Shown here piece by piece: positions 5,642 to 11,232 of a stretch of 15,378 bases of DNA. This stretch comes from JAAFIP01 sp043728315 (GTDB lineage: Bacteria > Pseudomonadota > Gammaproteobacteria > Burkholderiales > Burkholderiaceae_C), in assembly GCA_043728315.1 (NCBI GenBank), contig JAYTMT010000147.1:1-15378 (forward strand), in the 5' to 3' direction. Under the pieces are notes generated by a model. It saw only the letters and a list, made by a program, of their open reading frames with translations, was not told the origin of the DNA and did not search any database. Both the position numbers and the translations under genes were made by a program. Numbering within the stretch: the stretch's first letter is position 1; every line of letters begins with the position of its first letter.

Positions 5642-5651
5642 CAATCGATTG
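5642..5651. promoter_or_regulatory. 10-bp palindrome at the LysR transcription start
   Basis: CAATCGATTG is perfectly symmetric and lies immediately downstream of the -10 box of the LysR promoter, where a bound regulator would block transcription. It may serve in autoregulation. Confidence 0.4.
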
Positions 5652-5652
5652 C

Positions 5653-5681
5653 ACTTTAGGTCTATTTTTTAAGCCTGTCAA
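5653..5681 (-). promoter_or_regulatory. promoter of the LysR gene
   Basis: On the minus strand TTGACA (5681-5676) is followed by a 17-base spacer and TAAAGT (5658-5653). This places the start near 5646 and the ATG at 5624, a leader of about 22 bases. Confidence 0.6.
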
Positions 5682-5720
5682 GCCTCGCCAAATAATTGAA
5701 TATCGGCTAACTTCGCCTCT

Positions 5721-5740
5721 GGCAAATAACATTGTTTGCC
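5721..5740. promoter_or_regulatory. inverted repeat upstream of the GST gene
   Basis: GGCAAATAACATTGTTTGCC has 6-base arms (GGCAAA/TTTGCC) around 8 bases. It ends 13 bases before the AGGAG ribosome site of the GST gene. It is a candidate operator for the divergent LysR protein or another regulator. Confidence 0.45.
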
Positions 5741-5765
5741 AGCAATATTTTTTAGGAGACAAACC

Positions 5766-6419
5766 GTGATTGAAATCCATGCCGACCCCATTACCATCAA
5801 CTGCCGCAAAGTGCTCGCTGGCCTGAAACTCATGAACGTGCCCTACCAGCTCGTGTATGTGGATTATTTCAAGGGCCATCAAAAAGAGATGCCCTTTATC
5901 GGCCTGAACCCCAACGCTTCTGTGCCAGCGCTGCGTGATGGCGATTTCACGCTCTGGGAATCCAACGCGATCATGCAATATGCGGCTGAAAAATTCGGCA
6001 AAACCGACCAATATCCGCAAGACCTGCAGGTGCGGGCCGACATCAACCGCTGGATGCTGTGGGAGTCATCTAGCTGGTTTCCGGCCTGCTATGTGTATTT
6101 GGTAGAAAACTGCGTCAAACCATTGTTGGGCGGCGCAGCCGACGCGCAGGTGCTTGATGCCCATGCGGCGCAGTTTCACAAGCTAGCGGCCATACTGGAT
6201 GCGCGCTTGGAGCAGCACACCTGGGTGGCAGGCACGCCGCAAGCCTCGCTGGCCGATATTGCACTGGCAGCGCCCATGCACCTGCACGGCTGGCAGCAAA
6301 TACCGTTGGCGCAGCACCCCAATATCCGCCGCTGGTTGTTTGACAGCGTCGAAAAACTGCCCGCATGGGAGAGCACCTATGTGGGCGAGGGCTTCGCGCT
6401 CGAGCGCAAAGCAGCTTGA
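5766..6419 (+). CDS. glutathione S-transferase
   Basis: This 217-residue cytosolic GST would conjugate or transfer glutathione onto an electrophile. The N-terminal thioredoxin-like domain (about 1-80) has the start of helix 1 at TINCRKVLAGL, the cis-proline in NPNASVPAL (Pro54) and the glutathione-gripping WESNAI (Glu65-Ser66). The alpha-helical C-terminal domain includes the conserved SLADIALAAPM motif. The GTG start at 5766 follows AGGAG (5754-5758) at seven bases; an upstream ATG at 5736 lies before that site and would add residues not typical of GSTs. It is divergent from the LysR gene and followed after 25 bases by the CmcJ-like gene, probably on the same transcript. Confidence 0.92.
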   Translation: MIEIHADPITINCRKVLAGLKLMNVPYQLVYVDYFKGHQKEMPFIGLNPNASVPALRDGDFTLWESNAIMQYAAEKFGKTDQYPQDLQVRADINRWMLWESSSWFPACYVYLVENCVKPLLGGAADAQVLDAHAAQFHKLAAILDARLEQHTWVAGTPQASLADIALAAPMHLHGWQQIPLAQHPNIRRWLFDSVEKLPAWESTYVGEGFALERKAA

Positions 6420-6444
6420 CCCACATCCCCTCTACGCTCTCTCT

Positions 6445-7281
6445 ATGACCAACATGACCGACACCACCGCACTTCCCAGCGTCATGGGCACGCTCAATTA
6501 CACGCTCGACAACGGTATTGCGCCGGATTATTACTTTTACGAACCTGATCCGGGCACGGTGCTCAATCCCCCGGGCACAGATCCACAGCCCATGCCAATC
6601 CACGATGCATGGGCTATCAAGTCGCAGTTGCACGCGGACAAGCAGGGCTTTGAGCACCATGGGTTTGATCCGTCCTTTGTGGAGTTTGACGACGACACAG
6701 CGGTGAAGTCGGTGTTTTATGCGCAAATTGTCGATTTTGTCAAAAAGCACACAGGTGCCAAGCGCGTGGAGGTGTTTGACCACACCATTCGCAAACGCCT
6801 GCCTGCTGACCTGAAGGCACAAACCACAGTGCAACGGCCTGCGGTGATGTTGGTGCACAGCGACTACACCGTCAAAAGCGGGCCGCAGCGCGTGCATGAC
6901 CTGCTGGCGCAAGAGGCGCAAGAACTGCTCACGCGCCGGGTGGCGTTTTTCAATGTGTGGAAGCCCTTGTACCGCACTGTGCAAGAGCTGCCGCTGGCCA
7001 TGTGCGATGCCAGCACGCACGCGGCCCATGACATGCTGGTCATGGAGCTTAAATACCGCGAACGCACGGGCGAGATTTATGTGATGCGGCATTCGAGCGC
7101 CCATCGCTGGTATTATTTTCCGCAAATGCAACCCGACCAAGCCCTGCTGCTCAAAACTTATGAATCAGCCACCGACGGCCGCGCCCGCTTCATAGGGCAT
7201 ACCGCATTTGAAGACCCCAACACCCCCGCCGATGCACAAAAACGCGAGAGCATCGAGGTGCGCACCATGGCATTTTTCTAG
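6445..7281 (+). CDS. CmcJ/NvfI (AsaB-like) family oxidoreductase
   Basis: This 278-residue protein matches a family that includes CmcJ of cephamycin biosynthesis and fungal AsaB/NvfI proteins, thought to be iron/2-oxoglutarate-type oxygenases or methyltransferase partners. Family-typical parts are SVFYAQIVDFVKKHTGAKRVEVFDHT, HSDYTVKSGPQRVHD, VAFFNVWKPL, the MCDAST region, RTGEIYVMRHSSAHRWYYFP and the closing FIGHTAFEDP..PADAQKRESIEVRTMAFF. The likely metal or substrate ligands are His and Asp in HSDYT and the His residues of the HRWYYF region. I cannot assign the metal triad with certainty. ATGs at 6445 and 6454 are both possible and neither has a ribosome site; translation may depend on coupling to the GST gene 25 bases upstream. 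The pairing suggests oxidation followed by glutathione conjugation. Confidence 0.8.
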   Translation: MTNMTDTTALPSVMGTLNYTLDNGIAPDYYFYEPDPGTVLNPPGTDPQPMPIHDAWAIKSQLHADKQGFEHHGFDPSFVEFDDDTAVKSVFYAQIVDFVKKHTGAKRVEVFDHTIRKRLPADLKAQTTVQRPAVMLVHSDYTVKSGPQRVHDLLAQEAQELLTRRVAFFNVWKPLYRTVQELPLAMCDASTHAAHDMLVMELKYRERTGEIYVMRHSSAHRWYYFPQMQPDQALLLKTYESATDGRARFIGHTAFEDPNTPADAQKRESIEVRTMAFF

Positions 7282-7443
7282 GCGCTGGCAGAGTGCACGA
7301 TGCATTGCTCGCATGAACTGGATAAAAACCATTTAATCGGATGCCAATGGCTTTGTACCCGTGATTGCGCAGCATGGTGACGCTCACGCACTACGGCCAA
7401 ACGGCTCTTAACCAAGTACGGAAACAGACAAGTTGCACACTAC

Positions 7444-7458
7444 AACGGTGTCCGTTTT
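7444..7458 (+). terminator. weak terminator-like hairpin
   Basis: AACGG-TGT-CCGTT is followed by TT and A/T-rich DNA. The stem is only five pairs and lies about 160 bases past the CmcJ-like gene. The rest of 7282-7631 holds no gene that I can support; it contains R1e and a half fold-back element. Confidence 0.25.
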
Positions 7459-7462
7459 AATA

Positions 7463-7516
7463 TTAAAAATATAGCAAACTATGGCCATAGGACGCTGACA
7501 TCGTCACTATTTACTC
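7463..7516 (-). repeat. R1 repeat, copy 5, inverted (R1e)
   Basis: On the minus strand the sequence reads ATAGTGACGATGTCAGCG, then TCCTATGGCCATAGTTTGC, then TATATTTTTAATA, matching the other R1 copies without gaps through the central 37 bases (about 30 identical to the consensus). The centre has become a perfect 12-base palindrome, CTATGGCCATAG (7479-7490). It is the only copy in the opposite orientation and is the right-most one seen. Confidence 0.7.
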
Positions 7517-7559
7517 AAAAATATAAATCTACGTACGAAATAATAGCCAAGCAACCACC

Positions 7560-7610
7560 CAGCCCGCGCCCGCCCCAGTGCGCTGCCCGCTTGGCATCCA
7601 TCGAGGGGCG
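7560..7610 (+). repeat. solo arm of the fold-back element
   Basis: These 51 bases are identical to 3317-3367, that is the left arm of the fold-back element plus flanking bases through CATCGAGGGGCG. No right arm follows. It lies between the converging CmcJ-like and GST genes. A perfect match over 51 bases indicates recent copying or continuing gene conversion. Confidence 0.9.
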
Positions 7611-7631
7611 AAAGGCGAACAGAGATGAAGG

Positions 7632-8276
7632 CTACACATTAAACGCTGGCAGCTCCCCCATAGCCGCACGCCAGCGCAGCAAATGCACATGCTGCTCACC
7701 CGGCTTCACCCGTACCACGCGCGCAAAATCTACCGCCACCACGGCGGTAATGTCGGCAATGCTCAGTTGATCAGCCGCCATGAAATCGCGACCTTCTAAT
7801 CGGGCATTGAGCATGTCCATAAACTGCGCAATACGCGCCAGCCCGCGTTGCGCCAGCTCGGGGATTTGCGGGTAGTTCACGGGGCCTGGCAGGGCGCGGT
7901 TGGCCATGGCGGGGGCGCTGTTGCGCAGGGCTTCCGCTATGGCCATAAGGCCTTCAAACTCTATGCGCCAGTTCCAGCTGGCTATTTCGGCCTTGTCTAG
8001 TGCGCTGCGCCCCAGCAAGGGCGGTTCGGGGTAGCTGGCCTCTAGATAGGCGGCTATTGATGCGTTGTCGGTGAGCACCGCGCCTTCGGTGCTGCGCAGC
8101 GCGGGCACGGTGCATTGCGAATTGATGGCGCGGTAGGCATCGCCCATTTGCTCCCCTGTGCGCAGATCAATGTGCACCGTGTCGTGCGTTATGCCTTTGG
8201 CGGCCAGCAAAATGCGGGCGCGGCGCGGGCTGGGGGCGGTGGCGCAGTCGTATAAAGTGATCATGGCCTTGGTCAT
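7632..8276 (-). CDS. glutathione S-transferase family protein
   Basis: This 214-residue cytosolic GST differs from the one at 5766-6419. The thioredoxin-like domain has LYDCATAPSPRRARILLAAKG at its N-terminus, the cis-proline in CTVPAL (Pro58) and LTDNASIAAYLEA, where Asp-Asn replaces the common Glu-Ser pair. The C-terminal helical domain includes QLSIADITAVVAVDFAR. A second in-frame ATG at 8264 is possible, but the ATG at 8276 fits the 18-base spacing to the yghU-like gene upstream. It is the last gene of a minus-strand set and ends about 20 bases before the half fold-back element. The substrate is unknown. Confidence 0.9.
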   Translation of the reverse strand: MTKAMITLYDCATAPSPRRARILLAAKGITHDTVHIDLRTGEQMGDAYRAINSQCTVPALRSTEGAVLTDNASIAAYLEASYPEPPLLGRSALDKAEIASWNWRIEFEGLMAIAEALRNSAPAMANRALPGPVNYPQIPELAQRGLARIAQFMDMLNARLEGRDFMAADQLSIADITAVVAVDFARVVRVKPGEQHVHLLRWRAAMGELPAFNV

Positions 8277-8294
8277 GTTTGATTCACACCATAT

Positions 8295-9167
8295 TCACGC
8301 TTTGTGCGCATCGCCATCACGCTTGACCTGCGTGTCAAAGTCACTCGCATCGTGCCGCTCAGGCAATTGGCTACTAAGCTGCCCCCAGGTGCGGTTGACC
8401 ATGCGGCCGCGCTGCACGGCGGGGCGCTGGGCGATTTGGTCGGTCCAGCGCAGCACGTTGGTGTAGCTTTGCACTTGCAGGAATTCTCCCGCTTCATAGA
8501 GTTGCCCCTTGGCCAACGTGCCATACCAAGCCCACACGGCCATGTCAGCAATGGTGTAAGCATCGCCCGCCAAAAATTCGCTCTGCGCCAAGCGGCGATC
8601 CAGCACGTCCATTTGGCGCTTGGTCTCCATGGCAAAGCGGTCGATGGGGTATTGCATTTTGCTGGGCGCATAGGCATAAAAATGCCCAAAGCCGCCGCCC
8701 AAATACGGCGCGCTGCCCATTTGCCAAAACAACCACGACAAACACTCGGCCTGTGCGGCGGGCGCTGTGGGTAAAAATGCGCCAAACTTTTGTGCCAGAT
8801 ACAGCAAAATTGCGCCCGACTCAAACACCCGAATCGGCGTGGGCCCGCTGCGGTCTAGCAGGGCTGGGATTTTAGAATTTGGGTTCACGGCCACAAAGCC
8901 ACTGCTAAATTGGTCGCCCTCGTTGATGCGGATTAGCCATGCGTCGTATTCAGCACCAGTGTGGCCCAGCGCCAAGAGCTCTTCGAGCATCACGGTTACC
9001 TTCACGCCGTTGGGCGTGGCCAGTGAATACAGCTGAAACGGGTGCTTGCCCACTGGCAAATCTTTGTCATGCGTAGCGCCCGCAATGGGGCGGTTGATAT
9101 TGGCAAAGCGGCCGCCGTTGGCTTTGTCCCAAGTCCAAACGCTGGGTGGGGTGTATTCAGTGCTCAT
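8295..9167 (-). CDS. yghU: YghU-type glutathione-dependent disulfide-bond oxidoreductase
   Basis: This 290-residue protein matches the YghU (nu-class GST) family, which reduces organic hydroperoxides and disulfides with two bound glutathiones. The long N-terminal lead is typical (YTPPSVWTWDKANGGRFANI, then DLPVGKHPFQLYSLATPNG). The thioredoxin-like domain has the active-site region TPNG (51-54), NPNSKIPALLD with Pro101 and ESGAIL (Glu116-Ser117). The helical domain includes APYLGGGFGHFYAYAP and YTIADMAVWAWYG. AAGGAAA upstream supports the ATG at 9167. It lies 23 bases after the saccharopine-dehydrogenase-like gene and 18 before the second GST, so the three are probably co-transcribed. Confidence 0.93.
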   Translation of the reverse strand: MSTEYTPPSVWTWDKANGGRFANINRPIAGATHDKDLPVGKHPFQLYSLATPNGVKVTVMLEELLALGHTGAEYDAWLIRINEGDQFSSGFVAVNPNSKIPALLDRSGPTPIRVFESGAILLYLAQKFGAFLPTAPAAQAECLSWLFWQMGSAPYLGGGFGHFYAYAPSKMQYPIDRFAMETKRQMDVLDRRLAQSEFLAGDAYTIADMAVWAWYGTLAKGQLYEAGEFLQVQSYTNVLRWTDQIAQRPAVQRGRMVNRTWGQLSSQLPERHDASDFDTQVKRDGDAHKA

Positions 9168-9190
9168 GGCTTGTTTCCTTAAAAAGTGAG

Positions 9191-10360
9191 TTACTCGGCT
9201 TCTACTGCAAAGCGCAAACCTGCGTGCGCCTGCAAGCGCGCCACCAGCGCGTGGCCTAGTGCCGACGCGGGTGTCCAGATACCGCCGGGCGTGCCGCTGG
9301 CCTCTTGCAGCAGGCACATGGCAGATTCGGCGATCATCTTTGAGGTGCTGCCGTAGCCGGGGTCGCGGTCGCCCTGCACGCCCACGCGCAGGCTTTGGCC
9401 TGCAGCGCCTGTGCCGATGAACAGCAGGTCGTAGTGGCCCGCTTCGCGCTCGGCGCGGGAGGGGCCTTCGCCGGGCTGGGGGCCGCCGTCGCCACCCAAG
9501 CTTTTGTCGGCAGCCACTGCGTTGGCTATGGCTTGGCCTTTGTCGCCAGCGCCCGTGACCAGCATTTCGTCGTAGACCAAATCAGTGCCCCACGCATGCT
9601 GCAGCAAGTAGTTGCTGCGGTGCACATTGCGGGTGTTGATGGCGGCCATCACAAAGGGCGCTACCCATACGCCCAAGGCTTCATCCACCATCGGCTTGTT
9701 GCCCGATGGCTGCTTGGGCCCTTCAAAGCCCGGCGTGAGTGAGAAAGGGTTGCGCAGCAAATCTAACACGCCAGGCTGGGTGGCCGCTGCGGCCATGGTA
9801 GCCTTGAGGCTGGCAGCCGTGCCACCCGAGAATGTGCCTTTCATCTTGCGTACGCGGCCACGCACGCGCGGCGCGGGCGCGCCAAAGCGCTGCAGCATTT
9901 CGGTTTGCAGCACCAGCATGCCAAGGTCAAAAGGCACAGAATCAAAGCCGCAGGAAAACACGATGCGCGCGCCGCTGGCTTTGGCCGATGCCTCGTGCGC
10001 GTCAATCATGTGGCGCATCCACGCGGGCTCGCCGCACAGGTCCACATAGTCCACGCCCGATTCGGCGCAGGCTTTCACCAGCTCGTTGCCGTACAACTGA
10101 TAGGGCCCCACCGTGGTTAACACCAAGCGCGTGCGAGCCATCAGAGCGGCCAAGCTGGCGGGGTCTGCGCTGTCGGTTACAACCAGTGGCGTGTCGGCAG
10201 GCGCGCCCACTTCGTCGCGCACTGCGGCCAGCTTGTCGGCGCTGCGCCCGCCCATGGCCCAGCGCAGGCCCGTACCTGAGCGCGTGAGCAGGTATTCAAT
10301 TACCAAGCGCCCCGTGAAACCCGTAGCGCCATGCACCACGATGTCGAATTCTTTTGCCAT
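9191..10360 (-). CDS. saccharopine dehydrogenase NADP-binding domain protein
   Basis: This 389-residue protein has an N-terminal Rossmann fold (GATGFTG, residues 11-17; GGRSADKL; TTVGPYQLYG; CAESGVDYVDLCGEP) typical of the saccharopine-dehydrogenase-like reductases of COG3268, related to the mycobacterial trans-acting enoyl reductase. It then has FSCGFDSVPFDLG and GTFSGGTAAS. It is unlikely to act in lysine metabolism; members are taken as lipid or quinone-type reductases of unknown substrate. The start at 10360 follows a strong AAAGGAG site. It is the first gene of the set with yghU and gst. The gap to the haemoglobin gene (10361-10482) has a TATAAA on the minus strand (10416-10411) but no convincing -35 box. 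Confidence 0.88.
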   Translation of the reverse strand: MAKEFDIVVHGATGFTGRLVIEYLLTRSGTGLRWAMGGRSADKLAAVRDEVGAPADTPLVVTDSADPASLAALMARTRLVLTTVGPYQLYGNELVKACAESGVDYVDLCGEPAWMRHMIDAHEASAKASGARIVFSCGFDSVPFDLGMLVLQTEMLQRFGAPAPRVRGRVRKMKGTFSGGTAASLKATMAAAATQPGVLDLLRNPFSLTPGFEGPKQPSGNKPMVDEALGVWVAPFVMAAINTRNVHRSNYLLQHAWGTDLVYDEMLVTGAGDKGQAIANAVAADKSLGGDGGPQPGEGPSRAEREAGHYDLLFIGTGAAGQSLRVGVQGDRDPGYGSTSKMIAESAMCLLQEASGTPGGIWTPASALGHALVARLQAHAGLRFAVEAE

Positions 10361-10482
10361 GATTTGCTCCTTTGCGTTTGCATAAGACTATGCGCTGACT
10401 GAAAAAGCCTTTATACCTGATGCAGCCAAGCCATGCCCGCAAAAGTGCCTTGCCCTGTCGCCTGCGCAGCTAGCGGCTACGC

Positions 10483-10887
10483 TCACACGTTTTGGTTGCG
10501 CATCCAATCGGCCGTTTGAAAAAAGCTCTCCCGCAGGCGGGCTCTTAGCGTTTCGTCCACACCCGTTTCGCCCATCGCCCTGTCCATGCACGAGAGCCAT
10601 TGGTCGCGCTCTAGGATGCTGATGGGCACATGCATATGCCGCATGCGCAGGCGCGGGTGGCCAAATTTCTCGGTGTAGTATTGCGGCCCGCCCATCCAGC
10701 CGCACAAAAACCAAAAAGTCTTCAGCCGCGCGTTATCAAGGCTTGGGCCATGCACTTCGCGCAGGCGCGCATACTCGGGCTCCAAATCCATCAAGTCATA
10801 AAAGCGCTCAACCAGCGCCTTCACATGGCTTTCACCGCCAATCCATTCGTAGATGGTGTCAAATGCTGGTTTTTCTTGGATTTGCAT
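10483..10887 (-). CDS. group II truncated haemoglobin
   Basis: This 134-residue globin of the trHbII class binds haem and handles O2, NO or peroxide chemistry. It shows VERFYDLM with Tyr30 at the B10 position, the GWMGGPQYYTEKFGHPRLRMRH motif with the probable proximal His84 (split here as GWMGGPQYY and FGHPRLRMRH), and Trp97 (RDQWLSCM) at G8, the group II mark. His46 appears to sit at CD1. The frame runs back to 10926, but the ATG at 10887 starts the family sequence. A TACAAT box (10900-10895) lies seven bases upstream, so the mRNA may be leaderless. It is divergent from the small membrane protein gene and upstream of the saccharopine-dehydrogenase-like gene on the same strand. Confidence 0.9.
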   Translation of the reverse strand: MQIQEKPAFDTIYEWIGGESHVKALVERFYDLMDLEPEYARLREVHGPSLDNARLKTFWFLCGWMGGPQYYTEKFGHPRLRMRHMHVPISILERDQWLSCMDRAMGETGVDETLRARLRESFFQTADWMRNQNV

Positions 10888-10894
10888 GGGTACG

Positions 10895-10900
10895 ATTGTA
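10895..10900 (-). promoter_or_regulatory. -10 box of the haemoglobin gene
   Basis: TACAAT on the minus strand differs from consensus at one base and ends seven bases before the ATG at 10887. A TGGACA 19 bases further upstream is a possible -35 box. The start would be at or next to the first base of the gene. Confidence 0.45.
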
Positions 10901-10950
10901 AGAGGACGGCGGTAAACTCTGTCCACGCACAGTACACGGCTAACTTTGTC

Positions 10951-10956
10951 TATAAT
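10951..10956 (+). promoter_or_regulatory. -10 box of the small membrane protein gene
   Basis: A perfect TATAAT ends six bases before the ATG at 10963, which puts the transcription start on the A of the start codon. No clear -35 box is visible. This predicts a leaderless mRNA and agrees with the lack of a ribosome site. Confidence 0.5.
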
Positions 10957-10962
10957 TCACGT

Positions 10963-11220
10963 ATGAGTATCGACGCTGTTGTTTTTCGCACTTTTCGCAA
11001 GCTCGGCATTGACGATGCCGATGCGGTTCAGTTCGCTGACGAACTCAATGCGGCTATTGATAAACGCTATGAGTTGCACTACAAACAACTTTTCACCAAA
11101 GGCGATGGTGAATCTATGAAGTCTGAATTGGTGAAAGCCATTTCTGATGCACAGCGCTGGACGATAACCACCATGTTTGCTGCGCTGGCTGCCGTGGCTG
11201 TTATTCAAAAATTGCTTTAG
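10963..11220 (+). CDS. small coiled-coil protein with C-terminal membrane anchor (DUF1640-like)
   Basis: This 85-residue protein has an N-terminal helix pair (VVFRTFRKLGIDDADAVQFADELNAAI), a short polar linker with a KSELVKAISDAQRW helix and one hydrophobic segment at the end (TTMFAALAAVAVIQKLL, about residues 68-84). The layout resembles short bacterial DUF1640/CCDC90-like proteins: a coiled coil facing the cytoplasm, anchored by the C-terminus. The base composition is A/T-richer than its neighbours. It has no ribosome site and is probably leaderless. It ends 12 bases from the converging permease gene. The function is unknown. Confidence 0.7.
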   Translation: MSIDAVVFRTFRKLGIDDADAVQFADELNAAIDKRYELHYKQLFTKGDGESMKSELVKAISDAQRWTITTMFAALAAVAVIQKLL

Positions 11221-11232
11221 GCAAGCCGCCCC

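Noticed and set aside
4704..6020. 438-residue version of the LysR protein
   Set aside because: The extra N-terminal part is antisense to the divergent GST gene and its promoter region. The family sequence begins at 5624.
7282..7459. Transposase remnant on the minus strand (short frame with LRNHGYKAIGIRLNGFY)
   Set aside because: The similarity is only impressionistic and too short, and there are no terminal repeats. I see no supportable gene in this stretch.
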